64,000 nt of DNA from Paenibacillus tundrae (GTDB taxonomy: Bacteria > Bacillota > Bacilli > Paenibacillales > Paenibacillaceae): contig NZ_CP145605.1 in the NCBI RefSeq assembly GCF_036884255.1, positions 3,720,001 through 3,784,000 on the forward strand. The letters run 5' to 3'. The notes below the pieces were generated by a model. The model made no database searches. It saw only the letters and a list, made by a program, of their open reading frames with translations, and was not told the DNA's origin. The translations under genes were made by a program, and so were the position numbers. Shown here piece after piece: positions 9,174 through 19,673 of this stretch; the first letter of the stretch is position 1; each line of letters starts with the position of its first letter.

Positions 9174-9801
9174 GGTCATCCTCCAATAATGCATTCATTT
9201 TGTCCAATAGGCTTGAGATAGAGTTCATGCTGAGCGCAATAAGTATGATCCCTTTCACATTGGTATCGGCAAGTAAGAATGACGTATGGAGAACCAGCAC
9301 ATATACTTCGTTCTGGAGCAGGATCTGTGGATCAGAGTGTGTCACATGCAGTAGCTCAATATCCGGCAATACGTATTCTAATTTCATTTCTAGAAAATTA
9401 CCGAATTCTCCAATGATGGCATTAAGCAGAATATTACTAACTTCTTTGAGCACATCCAGATCCGTATCTAATAAGCGACATTCTTCCGGCTCAATTGTCT
9501 CGGTGAGTTCTCCAAGACACATATTCGCTAACACTTTGGCCTGCTCAGCAGGGAACATAAGGAATGCTTTTCCTTGAAAATCATATCCGAACTGCAAAGA
9601 TGATCTGAACAGATGACCTTCGCTGAAAAAGAGTTTATACCGTCGATCTCCTGGATCAACGTCAGATATCGAAATGAGCTCCACTTCAGGTATGCTCAGT
9701 ACAATGTGTTTGTCGACAATCTCGGATAGCATATTGGCCGCTTGTCCAACGTAAACGTTCACAAGTTCAGTCAGCATATCCTTCTGCAGTTCAGTCAGCA
9801 T
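9166..9801 (-). CDS. cheC: CheC-family chemotaxis phosphatase
   Basis: A 211-residue CheC-like protein, expected to dephosphorylate CheY-P-type receivers. Both copies of the family active-site pattern D/S-x3-E-x2-N-x22-P are intact: D8-E12-N15-P38 and D116-E120-N123-P146. Both catalytic surfaces should therefore work. It overlaps the upstream receiver gene by 11 nt and the downstream cyclase by 8 nt. With no other chemotaxis genes nearby, it may serve this local receiver rather than the main flagellar pathway; that is inference. The symbol is by family and may not match the genome's main cheC. Confidence 0.85.
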   Translation of the reverse strand: MLTELQKDMLTELVNVYVGQAANMLSEIVDKHIVLSIPEVELISISDVDPGDRRYKLFFSEGHLFRSSLQFGYDFQGKAFLMFPAEQAKVLANMCLGELTETIEPEECRLLDTDLDVLKEVSNILLNAIIGEFGNFLEMKLEYVLPDIELLHVTHSDPQILLQNEVYVLVLHTSFLLADTNVKGIILIALSMNSISSLLDKMNALLEDDHG

Positions 9802-10165
9802 GATGTGCCACCTGAATCATTTGAATCAATGTATTTGCTTTTTCTACAGTTAACGGCTTATTCAAAAATCCAGAGATTCCGAGGTTCTCTACTTCTTCAC
9901 GAGTCACCTTCTGAATATCTGCAGATAAAATAATAATTCTGACTTCACGGTCGATTTCACGAATCATACGAAGCATCTCTTGACCACTAAGGTTAGGCAT
10001 GAGCAGATCCGTCGTTATAAAATCAGGCTTGAATTCCAGGTACTGTTGATAGCCTTCTTCTCCATTGTTCGCTGTCTGAATCTCGGATTCTGGAAAATGA
10101 TCAGCAATTAGTTTACGCATCATTTTCTGTACAAAAATAGAGTCTTCCACAATTAATACTTTCAT
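9791..10165 (-). CDS. CheY-like single-domain response regulator
   Basis: A 124-residue receiver domain with no output domain. The phosphoacceptor is D53 (TTDLLMP), with acidic pocket E7/D8, S81 in the Thr/Ser switch position and K103 in LNKP, so phosphorylation chemistry is complete. It is the first gene of a three-gene operon with CheC and a GGDEF protein, behind a TTGACA/TATAAT promoter. A cognate kinase is not visible in the window. It would be the phosphorylated partner of the neighbouring CheC phosphatase. Confidence 0.9.
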   Translation of the reverse strand: MKVLIVEDSIFVQKMMRKLIADHFPESEIQTANNGEEGYQQYLEFKPDFITTDLLMPNLSGQEMLRMIREIDREVRIIILSADIQKVTREEVENLGISGFLNKPLTVEKANTLIQMIQVAHHAD

Positions 10166-10300
10166 TCGTTCCTCAGTCTCCTCGATAAAATTTTAAGGGC
10201 GCAGGATGAGCAAGCGCTGTGGACAGTTCTGAGAAGGAGATTTGCGCATAGTGGCACCCCTTACAAGTGACTGACTGGTTATTCAAGCAAAACAATATAA

Positions 10301-10328
10301 ATTATAGTAACTTTAATTAAATTGTCAA
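10301..10328 (-). promoter_or_regulatory. near-consensus sigma-A promoter of the CheY/CheC/GGDEF operon
   Basis: The minus strand carries a perfect -35 TTGACA (10323-10328), a 16-nt spacer and a perfect -10 TATAAT (10301-10306). It leaves an untranslated leader of about 130 nt before the receiver gene. I looked for a cyclic di-GMP riboswitch in the leader and did not recognise one. Confidence 0.8.
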
Positions 10329-10478
10329 CGATATTATAGAATAAAATATATCTAGTTCCGCATTAATTCGCACAAAATGAGTTGTGTCGTTCTGAGAAAC
10401 AATGGTATTTTGCTTGTAGTTTATTGAATTTTACATGTTATTCATCGAATACGCACGTCAATACAGTGCATTAATAAA

Positions 10479-10541
10479 AAGTGCCACCTTAGCCTCTATA
10501 CACAAGGTTCCACTTGTGCATTCAAGACTACGGTGGCACTT
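10479..10541 (-). terminator. two-tier terminator after the CE1 esterase
   Basis: AAGTGCCACC (10479-10488) pairs with GGTGGCACTT (10532-10541). An inner CACAAG/CTTGTG hairpin lies in the loop. On the minus strand the stem is followed by TTTTTATTAA, giving a rho-independent terminator directly after the stop codon. Confidence 0.85.
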
Positions 10542-10544
10542 AGG

Positions 10545-12661
<2,117 letters not shown>

Positions 12662-12718
12662 GTTGAGTCATCACGATCCTTTCTGTTCCCACCTAGCTCT
12701 ATCCCTCCGAGTTTAGCG

Positions 12719-12746
12719 CTCATATCCTGTAACAACAACCTGACAA
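12719..12746 (-). promoter_or_regulatory. putative promoter for the esterase genes
   Basis: The minus strand carries TTGTCA (12741-12746), a 16-nt spacer and TATGAG (12719-12724), about 60 nt before the SGNH esterase start. Confidence 0.5.
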
Positions 12747-12810
12747 AGTATAGGACTTGACTCAATATATCACTTGGATTCGCTGTCTAATAGACGAGAT
12801 ACGGAAAACC

Positions 12811-12836
12811 TATAATTTCTGATGTAAACGCTTTAA
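12811..12836 (+). promoter_or_regulatory. -10 element and cre site upstream of GH8
   Basis: TATAAT at 12811-12816 is followed by TGTAAACGCTTTAA at 12823-12836, close to the catabolite-responsive element consensus TGNAANCGNWNNCW. A cre just downstream of the -10 element would let CcpA block transcription in glucose. No good -35 box is seen. Confidence 0.65.
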
Positions 12837-12895
12837 TTTATAGAGTCGAACCAGTGATACAATAGGATAAACCGATTCATTAAGGGAGGTAAAGC

Positions 12896-14038
12896 ATGCA
12901 AATTACAGGTCAGAATGCATATGATTCAGGTACGTATACCAATATGTTTCACAAGTTAGGGTATAGCGAACAAGAGATTAACACACGACTGGAGTTGACA
13001 TGGAACGAATTGTTCTATGGAGATGAACAAACACGAATCTATTACCCTATGGGTGAAGACAAAGGTTATTTGCTGGACACAGGCAACCACGATGTACGCT
13101 CTGAGGGCATGTCTTACGGAATGATGATGGCTGTACAGATGAACAAAAAAGAAGAGTTTGATCGTCTATGGAACTATGCCTACACATTCATGCAGCACAC
13201 TGAAGGACGATATAAAGATTATTTTGCATGGCATTGTAAGCCTGACGGAACCCGGATCTCACAAGGACCTGCACCAGATGGTGAGGAGTTCTTTGCCATG
13301 GCTTTGTTGTTCGCCTCTAACCGCTGGGGAGATGGCGATACGCCATACAATTACCAAGAACAAGCTCGAAAAATTCTCCGTGCGTGCATTCATCAAGGTG
13401 AGAACGGTGAGGGCGATCCCATGTGGGATCCAGAGACTCGGCTAATTAAATTCGTGCCCGAATCGCCATTCAGTGATCCATCTTATCATCTCCCGCACTT
13501 CTATGAACTGTTCGCCATCTACGCAGATGGGGGGGATCAGGTATTCTGGCAAGAGGCCGCGGCCGCAAGTCGGGCATATCTGCATACGGCCTGCCACCCT
13601 GTGACTGGACTTTCGCCTGAATACGCCAATTATGATGGCTCACCTGCTCCCATTCAGCCTCACGGTGACTATAGACACTTTTACAGTGATGCCTATCGAG
13701 TTGCAGCGAATGTTGCGCTGGACTGGGAGTGGTTCCGCAAGGATCAATGGCAAGTCGAACAATCCAATCGGATTCAGTCTTTCTTCAGCGACATTGACGT
13801 ATCCGATTATCGTCGTTATACCATTGAAGGCGAAGCCTTTGACGAACCTTCCTTGCACCCCATAGGTTTGCTTGCTACCAATGCTATGGCTTCACTGGCA
13901 GCAGACGGCCCGCATGCAGAGTCATTTGTTCAGCAATTTTGGAACACACCTCTGCGCCAGGGAGAACGCCGCTACTACGACAATTGTTTGTACTTCTTCA
14001 GTCTGCTTGCCTTAAGCGGCAGATATCGGATTTATTAA
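12896..14038 (+). CDS. GH8 reducing-end xylose-releasing exo-oligoxylanase
   Basis: A 380-residue intracellular enzyme that removes xylose from the reducing end of xylo-oligosaccharides. It matches the Rex-type GH8 enzymes along its length: the proton donor is E70 in SEGMSYGMM and the probable base is D265 in HFYSDAYR. The HLPHFYELFA helix (199-208) helps block the reducing-end side. There is no signal peptide. GGGAGG lies seven bases before ATG. It is divergent from two xylan esterases, so deacetylation and chain trimming are encoded back to back, and a cre site lies upstream. A strong terminator follows. Confidence 0.92.
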   Translation: MQITGQNAYDSGTYTNMFHKLGYSEQEINTRLELTWNELFYGDEQTRIYYPMGEDKGYLLDTGNHDVRSEGMSYGMMMAVQMNKKEEFDRLWNYAYTFMQHTEGRYKDYFAWHCKPDGTRISQGPAPDGEEFFAMALLFASNRWGDGDTPYNYQEQARKILRACIHQGENGEGDPMWDPETRLIKFVPESPFSDPSYHLPHFYELFAIYADGGDQVFWQEAAAASRAYLHTACHPVTGLSPEYANYDGSPAPIQPHGDYRHFYSDAYRVAANVALDWEWFRKDQWQVEQSNRIQSFFSDIDVSDYRRYTIEGEAFDEPSLHPIGLLATNAMASLAADGPHAESFVQQFWNTPLRQGERRYYDNCLYFFSLLALSGRYRIY

Positions 14039-14052
14039 TTTACATCGTAAAC

Positions 14053-14110
14053 AGAAGACGCATAAAGCCCTCTGGTTTCTTCGGAAGCCAATGGGTTTTA
14101 TGCGTCTTCT
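14053..14110 (+). terminator. terminator after GH8 with UUCG tetraloop
   Basis: AGAAGACGCATAAA (14053-14066) pairs perfectly with its complement at 14097-14110, followed by GAATTTTT. The apical part is GGTTTC-TTCG-GAAGCC, a C(UUCG)G tetraloop hairpin, which makes the structure very stable. Confidence 0.9.
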
Positions 14111-14153
14111 GAATTTTTACTCATCCTAATTCTTGAATGTCATCTAAACTGTG

Positions 14154-14507
14154 TCATTCGAATATAAGAATCTCCTCTTCTACACCCCAAGTTACAATTA
14201 CACTTTCGATGTCTTTCCAGTCTTCCACACTACTTCTAGTTGGCAGCTGAATGACTTCATTCGGCTTAATAGAAACATGAAGTGTGTTACTAGTAGAACT
14301 GTTATTAGGGTGTAGAATATTAATCTCTACCTTTTCATCAACCAGATCTTCTCCAATGTATTGTATGGAAGGAACCTCTTCGTACTCACCCTTCTTATAA
14401 ACAAGATCAATTGTCACAATCCAATGATCTGATTTGGCTACGACACGCTCATCATTGACTGATGTAGTGCAGCCGCATAAACCCAGTAATGAAGCAAAAA
14501 GAATCAA
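14154..14507 (-). CDS. small hypothetical lipoprotein, start codon unclear
   Basis: About 117 residues. A hydrophobic stretch ending in LLGLCGC looks like a lipobox, and the mature part is a beta-rich domain of unknown function. The only standard in-frame start is TTG at 14507, which has no RBS and gives a signal peptide without positive charges. A good GAGGAG (14537-14542) lies upstream, and the in-frame codons after it (VLISSRLAILILFAS) would make a proper signal peptide but contain no ATG/GTG/TTG. A rare start (ATC), a start lost by mutation or a sequence error are all possible. It follows the permease operon on the same strand by 81 nt. Confidence 0.5.
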   Translation of the reverse strand: MILFASLLGLCGCTTSVNDERVVAKSDHWIVTIDLVYKKGEYEEVPSIQYIGEDLVDEKVEINILHPNNSSTSNTLHVSIKPNEVIQLPTRSSVEDWKDIESVIVTWGVEEEILIFE

Positions 14508-14588
14508 AATCGCTAGTCGGCTAGAGATAAGAACATCTCCTCTTTTTTGCCCATATTATAGCATAATCCCCGCAACCATACAGTTGGT

Positions 14589-15533
14589 TTAGCCGACAAT
14601 TCCAGTACGTTCCACACTCTCTACGAAGTATCGCTGTACAAACAAGTAAATTACGATCAACGGTAAGATCGCCAGCAAAACGCCTGTATCTTGAATCATG
14701 CTTAGGTAGAAAGGGTCTGCCTTCGAAGCGCCATCGCTGACTTGTTGAGCCAGATTGTATGGAAGAGACGACAACTGGGTAGACATCACCTTGCTGGATG
14801 TCAGATATGTGGTCGTGTAGAAGCTGTCGTTCCACTGCCAAACAAAGGAGAACAGCATTACAGTTACCATCGACGGGATGGCATTGGGTAACATAATTCT
14901 GGTAAACGTCCGGCCAATCCCTGCTCCGTCCACGTAAGCTGCCTCTTCCACCTCTTTAGGGATTCCCCTGAAAAACTGGCGAAAGATGAAAATATACAGC
15001 CCCGCTTTGAGTGAATTCGCCGTAATAGCAGTAAGAATGAACGGCCAGTACGTATTCAGCAGATTAATGGGTTTGCCTGTAATAAGCGTTATAATACCCA
15101 TCAGATCAAAGCTTTTTAGATTAAGATAGACCGGAATCAGAATCGTTGTTGGTGGAACAAGAATCGTCAGAATTACGCCAGCAAACAACCAGTTACTGCC
15201 TTTGAATTTCAATCGGGCAAACCCGTAGCCAGCAAGTGCGCAAGAAGCCGTCGTTAGTAGCGTCGTTGTAGCAGATAACGCAAATGTATTAAACAGCGTT
15301 ACCCAGTAATCCATGACGCGAATTGCTTCCTTGAAATTGTCCACGGAGAAGTTCTGGGGAATCCATACAACGACTGCTGAATACAGATCTCCCTTGTCCT
15401 TAATGGACGTTGACACTTTCTGAAATATAGGAAAGAGGATAACAAAAGAAAGTCCGGTAATTAGAACAAAACGGATGATGGACCACAGCCAGCCTTTCCA
15501 ATGTTCTAATGATAATAATCGTGAAGTTGTCAC
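14589..15533 (-). CDS. carbohydrate ABC transporter permease, MalG/CUT1 type (second pair)
   Basis: About 314 residues with six predicted membrane helices. The EAA loop EEAAYVDGAGIGRTFTRIMLP (the coupling motif for the ATPase) is near the end of the central third. The GTG at 15533 is the start: GGAGGAGG lies six bases upstream, while earlier in-frame codons overlap the preceding permease gene. It is the last clear gene of the nine-gene operon and pairs with the MalF-type permease 17 nt upstream. It probably imports oligosaccharide and needs an ATPase encoded elsewhere. Confidence 0.92.
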   Translation of the reverse strand: MTTSRLLSLEHWKGWLWSIIRFVLITGLSFVILFPIFQKVSTSIKDKGDLYSAVVVWIPQNFSVDNFKEAIRVMDYWVTLFNTFALSATTTLLTTASCALAGYGFARLKFKGSNWLFAGVILTILVPPTTILIPVYLNLKSFDLMGIITLITGKPINLLNTYWPFILTAITANSLKAGLYIFIFRQFFRGIPKEVEEAAYVDGAGIGRTFTRIMLPNAIPSMVTVMLFSFVWQWNDSFYTTTYLTSSKVMSTQLSSLPYNLAQQVSDGASKADPFYLSMIQDTGVLLAILPLIVIYLFVQRYFVESVERTGIVG

Positions 15534-15550
15534 ACTAAACCTCCTCCTTT

Positions 15551-16453
15551 CTAATCTTGATAGAAGACCCGTTTCGAGAAAATAATAGATACGATGACCA
15601 GAATGATGGCGATCGCTAAGAAGTAGACCCATGCCATAGCAGAGCTTAGACCAAAATCAAATTTGACGAAGCCAGTATCCCGGATCAGTTTTGTCATGGC
15701 ATTATTAGCAAACGAATCAATGATCGTATAGATTGCATTGACGAAAATAAGCGGACTCACCATGGGAAACGTGATCTTCCAGAACGCCTCGTATCCGGTT
15801 GCACCTTCCATCTTAGACGCCTCATATAGTTGAGGAGAGATCGTCTGAATACCGGCTAGAAAGATCAAAATCTGTACACCAGATTGACTAACAATCTGAT
15901 AGATTCGATCTACGGCACTGCTTAAATAGGTGACAACCCATTCACTTACTCCTGCATCAAGCATCAGGTTCTCCAATTCGAAAGTCCCCAGCGAGCTACC
16001 ACCTGTACTGCTTTGATTAACTGCATCAATTAGGCTTGTGCTCTCCAGTGTCATGATCACGCCTGATGCAAGAATGACCGGCAAGAAAAAGATCGAACGC
16101 GCTACAGCTCTACCTCTGAATTTCTGGTTCAGAATAACCGCAAGGAACAAACTAAAGATGACAATAAGCGGCACGTTCACAAGTACATCTGTCACCGATT
16201 CGATGAGTGCCCGGTTAAAGCTGGTATTCACGGTCAATGCCTGAATATAATTGGTGACCCCAGTGAATTGAATTGCGATCCCTTCTGCATTCGCCTGTAT
16301 TGTGCTCAGGCTGTACCTTAGGGAAGCCAGTAACGGAACGAAGAAAAACAATACAAATCCAACAAGCCAGGGAAGCACGTAAATCATGCCCCACATGGCT
16401 TTCTGCTGAGCATACGTACGACTTCCCCATTTCCTCTTCAGGAGCGTCTTCAG
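15551..16453 (-). CDS. carbohydrate ABC transporter permease, MalF/CUT1 type (second pair)
   Basis: About 300 residues, six membrane helices, with the EAA-type loop LYEASKMEGATGYEAFWKITFP. The first standard ATG is at 16396, but it would cut off the basic N-terminal stretch KTLLKRKWGSRTYAQQKA that CUT1 MalF proteins usually carry before IYVLPWLVGF. The reading frame is open back to a CTG at 16451-16453. That CTG overlaps the TGA of the DUF5696 gene as CTGA, so I extend the CDS there with modest confidence. If CTG is not used, the gene runs 15551-16396. Partner of the MalG-type gene downstream. Confidence 0.8.
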   Translation of the reverse strand: MKTLLKRKWGSRTYAQQKAMWGMIYVLPWLVGFVLFFFVPLLASLRYSLSTIQANAEGIAIQFTGVTNYIQALTVNTSFNRALIESVTDVLVNVPLIVIFSLFLAVILNQKFRGRAVARSIFFLPVILASGVIMTLESTSLIDAVNQSSTGGSSLGTFELENLMLDAGVSEWVVTYLSSAVDRIYQIVSQSGVQILIFLAGIQTISPQLYEASKMEGATGYEAFWKITFPMVSPLIFVNAIYTIIDSFANNAMTKLIRDTGFVKFDFGLSSAMAWVYFLAIAIILVIVSIIFSKRVFYQD

Positions 16454-19020
16454 AGCTGCTCACCACCAGTCACATAACTTTGGGCTTCCACAGTATGGTT
16501 CTCAACTTCCACAGGAAAGTCGTTATAATTCACGATGACGAATCCACCGCCCTCATACGTTGTCTGAAAGACACCTTCTGAAACGGATTGATGCGCGATC
16601 ATCGAACGACCTATAAACGGCAGGTTTGCCTGATTAACCTCTCTGTACATCTCAGCCGCCAGGTCGATCCACTGCTCATAATTCGCCGCATAGAGATGAT
16701 CAAAATCAGTTTCTTTCACGACGTGATTGGGAGCATTAAACCAAGCGAAATATGGACTTGCCCCATATTCAATCAACTTCAGCACATACTGTCTTGCGTT
16801 CGTATATGTCGATAGATTATAAGGGGAACCGGTATAGCTGATACTTCCGTGCATGACAAGCTGAAAGAACGGAATCTCTTCATCCTCCAGCTTGAATCGA
16901 CTGCTGGTCAGAGGAGCATCTGTAAGACCTGTGATATAAGGAAGTGCATAAGCGTTCCCTCCCTCGGCAACTACGGAGCCGATCTGCTGCTTGATTTGTT
17001 CAAGTGTAGTCGTCACCGTGCTTAATACCTCAGTTCGATCCAGCAGCTTCTTCGGATTCATGTCACTATTCAATTGTTCTGCCAGATCTGACAGGGAAAG
17101 CCCCTCCGTTTCAAGCGGTTTAAGCGAATCAAGCATTTTATCCGTTACATTACCCAGTAGATTCGGAGAGAGAATGTATGAAGGCGATCGATCCCGGTCG
17201 GGACGTTGGATTGCACGATTCGTCGGATAGTGCACCGCCGGTTGCTGGGTCAGCGTGCGGGATGCCTCTCTGGATGGTTTGAATCCACCTTTGGAATGCA
17301 CATTCAATACCGCTACATCTGGATAAAATCCAATGCCAGCATCACGAGCAAACGTGCTGAATTCACGCATTGCTTTTTGCCCGCCGATGGCACCATCGAC
17401 TTTAATTGAATCTGGTATACGGTGATGAATTCCCCCGTTAAGCCATCCTGCATAACGAACCTGAATATTAGCAACTTCCTTCTCCATTAACGTAGAGAGT
17501 ATCTTCTCTGCTTCGTCAAATGTAGTTAACGCCTGTGTGGAATCGTAAGGAATGCCCAGCATATGCTGCCTTGTTGTTATACCTCCAAATAGTTTGAGAT
17601 AAAAAGGGATGCTGTCCTGTTCCTTGCTGGCTTGTTCCTCAGGCACTCCGCCCGTTCGTTGCAGGTAACTTCGATACACGGAGGCAAGACCCGAATAACT
17701 AGCCTCTTCTGCACCAACAAAAGCATAACGAACTACAAAGTCAGATACGGTCGGCTGATTCTGAAATTTGGGAAGTGTTCGTACCATATCGCTGGCCTGC
17801 AGTGTAATATCGCTTTTATTCACTACATAGAAGCTTGGGTATACGTTGTTGTAGCTATTAAGCTTGCCGCTGATATCTGCGTTGACAACTGCAACAGCAT
17901 CCCCTTCCTCAATAATGCCTAGAAAAGCACCATCCGTCCGAATTAATCCGAAAACCGGCAATCTTGCTTTGGCTTCATTAGAACTTGCTTCCCGCATTTT
18001 CATCGTGAGGTCAGACCCATATATATCCTGCTGATAGGCAGGGTATAGCGTCTTCCCATTGTTAAAATGAATCAATGCTCCTGAGCCGTCAGGAACCAGC
18101 ATAGAGCCCTCTTCACTTGTACTACCTGCTCCGAAATATTCCAGCACAGATATGCTGTTAATTGGATATTCCTCTGGAAAATGAATGCCCGAGGCAGGTA
18201 CCCGTACCAACAGATCCTGTCCGTCCAGCTCATATTCCATCGTGAGCATAAAGAGTCGTGGCCCACTTCGTTCCTGCTCGATTCCATGTTCCGCATGGTC
18301 TTGCACCAGATCCTCTTCCGTGTATCCGGCTTCGTCCAAAGCTTTCAAGGCTCGGGATAGCTGCAACCCTTGCAGCGCCTTATCATTTCGAACATAGACG
18401 CCCTCGTCCTTGTCTTCTGCATAACCAATCTTCAGGGCTCGTTCCCCAACCTTGTCGAGCTGAGCGAGTAAGTCTTGCTCGAAACGTTCTTTGCTAATCT
18501 TGACTGGCAAGTCCTCGATCGAACGCTCGGTACTTCCAAACTGATAGTGCACCCGCACACCATTTGGCAATGCTTCATAGCTTATCTGCTTATGTCTGAC
18601 ACTGTCGGTGTAGGAGTTCACGGTACTGCTCTGGCCGAGACTATTAAAGAAGCTGAGCTTGGTTTGCGACGATAAAAGATCTTTGTTAATCCCTGCTGCG
18701 ATCGCATCCTGCTCTCGATCTGTAGGATTGCTGCGCCAGATTTGCCCACTTTCCCGATGAATAACTGCAATTTCGGCAGTCTCTTCTTGAATGAACAGTT
18801 GCAACGCATTATTTTGGACAATCCCGAGCATGCCTGGTAGGCGATCATCACGAAAGGAGGATTTTAGTTTTTCTCCGGGAGGCAGGGAAGGTATATCAAC
18901 CTGATCAGCAGCATTCGCAGTCACTTGGGTTAATGGTGAATCCGAGAACTGACAACCGCTGAGAAGCAGGCTGCTCACGAGCAGCATTCCAGTTATTTTT
19001 TTGACTACAGCGTGTTTCAT
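16450..19020 (-). CDS. DUF5696-type lipoprotein in an ABC operon
   Basis: About 856 residues. A lipoprotein signal ends in SSLLLSGC (C23), placing the protein on the outer face of the membrane. A beta-rich first half is followed by a probable TIM-barrel region (about 480-780) with VRYAGWLNGG, AGIGFYPDVAV and YFAWFNAPNHV. A small C-terminal beta domain contains GGGFVIVNYN. The overall look is of a glycoside-hydrolase-like fold, but no catalytic pair can be named. The ATG at 19020 follows GGGAGGGGG; upstream in-frame codons lack an RBS. It sits between the Yip1-type gene and the second permease pair. A role in processing or presenting polysaccharide to the importers is inference. Confidence 0.75.
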   Translation of the reverse strand: MKHAVVKKITGMLLVSSLLLSGCQFSDSPLTQVTANAADQVDIPSLPPGEKLKSSFRDDRLPGMLGIVQNNALQLFIQEETAEIAVIHRESGQIWRSNPTDREQDAIAAGINKDLLSSQTKLSFFNSLGQSSTVNSYTDSVRHKQISYEALPNGVRVHYQFGSTERSIEDLPVKISKERFEQDLLAQLDKVGERALKIGYAEDKDEGVYVRNDKALQGLQLSRALKALDEAGYTEEDLVQDHAEHGIEQERSGPRLFMLTMEYELDGQDLLVRVPASGIHFPEEYPINSISVLEYFGAGSTSEEGSMLVPDGSGALIHFNNGKTLYPAYQQDIYGSDLTMKMREASSNEAKARLPVFGLIRTDGAFLGIIEEGDAVAVVNADISGKLNSYNNVYPSFYVVNKSDITLQASDMVRTLPKFQNQPTVSDFVVRYAFVGAEEASYSGLASVYRSYLQRTGGVPEEQASKEQDSIPFYLKLFGGITTRQHMLGIPYDSTQALTTFDEAEKILSTLMEKEVANIQVRYAGWLNGGIHHRIPDSIKVDGAIGGQKAMREFSTFARDAGIGFYPDVAVLNVHSKGGFKPSREASRTLTQQPAVHYPTNRAIQRPDRDRSPSYILSPNLLGNVTDKMLDSLKPLETEGLSLSDLAEQLNSDMNPKKLLDRTEVLSTVTTTLEQIKQQIGSVVAEGGNAYALPYITGLTDAPLTSSRFKLEDEEIPFFQLVMHGSISYTGSPYNLSTYTNARQYVLKLIEYGASPYFAWFNAPNHVVKETDFDHLYAANYEQWIDLAAEMYREVNQANLPFIGRSMIAHQSVSEGVFQTTYEGGGFVIVNYNDFPVEVENHTVEAQSYVTGGEQL

Positions 19021-19037
19021 TGCTTGTTCCCCCTCCC

Positions 19038-19673
19038 TTAGCCCCGAAGCACTAATTCCTGATAGATAGTCACTGCAAAAGATACAATCTGTTGTACGAG
19101 ACTGAAGAATAACAGGCACAAAAATGCCATGAATGCCATAGCTACAAGTGTTAGGAACATAGTGAGTATCGTTTTGGCTGGCGTATACTGGTGAACCGTC
19201 ATATTGCCAACGAATAACAGGTACACCGTCCAGCCAATAGCAATCGCATTAGAGAAATAATAAAAGGCGGTTTCTTGTACAGAGATTACAAGACTCAGCC
19301 AGATCCAAGGAAATTGAATCAACAACAATGGAACCAAGGCGAAGCATGTAGACATAAAAATTTCGGAAAACTTGCCTTCCCCATCCATCAGTGTCGTTAA
19401 GGACCAGTTCGCAACACACCAGAACAACACTGGAACGATGACATATACCATTTCAAGCAGACTGTTTAGCCGTTTCGGATTGTTGAAATTGATTAGAAAA
19501 CCACTGTACTGTGCATGCAAAATCTTGGTCATAATCAAAAGCAGCATGATCATACCTGCAATCAGCAGTGTCATTTTCTGATTTCGTTCATATTTCAATT
19601 CCCAATATCCGTCAAACGGATGAAAAATGAGATGCAGCGGATATTGGTATAATTGCTTACTTGACGCCAGCAT
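19038..19673 (-). CDS. Yip1-type multispanning membrane protein
   Basis: A 211-residue protein with about five hydrophobic helices and a short cytoplasmic N terminus, similar to Yip1-domain proteins. The motif HPFDGYWELKYERNQK near the N terminus is typical of the Firmicute members. No catalytic residues are visible. The start overlaps the NHL/TPR gene by 17 nt, with GGAGG seven bases before ATG inside that gene's end. This tight coupling implies that the two proteins are made together. Its function in the operon is unknown; a membrane scaffold for the NHL protein or the permeases is one possibility. Confidence 0.75.
   Translation of the reverse strand: MLASSKQLYQYPLHLIFHPFDGYWELKYERNQKMTLLIAGMIMLLLIMTKILHAQYSGFLINFNNPKRLNSLLEMVYVIVPVLFWCVANWSLTTLMDGEGKFSEIFMSTCFALVPLLLIQFPWIWLSLVISVQETAFYYFSNAIAIGWTVYLLFVGNMTVHQYTPAKTILTMFLTLVAMAFMAFLCLLFFSLVQQIVSFAVTIYQELVLRG

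Noticed and set aside
10166..10300. Possible cyclic di-GMP riboswitch in the leader of the CheY/CheC/GGDEF operon
   Set aside because: The leader does not show the conserved GEMM core or its two-helix layout; only a promoter and an RBS are supported.
16215..16466. Open frame on the minus strand overlapping the permease start
   Set aside because: It is an out-of-frame shadow of the MalF-type permease; its codon use is poor and it has no family signature.
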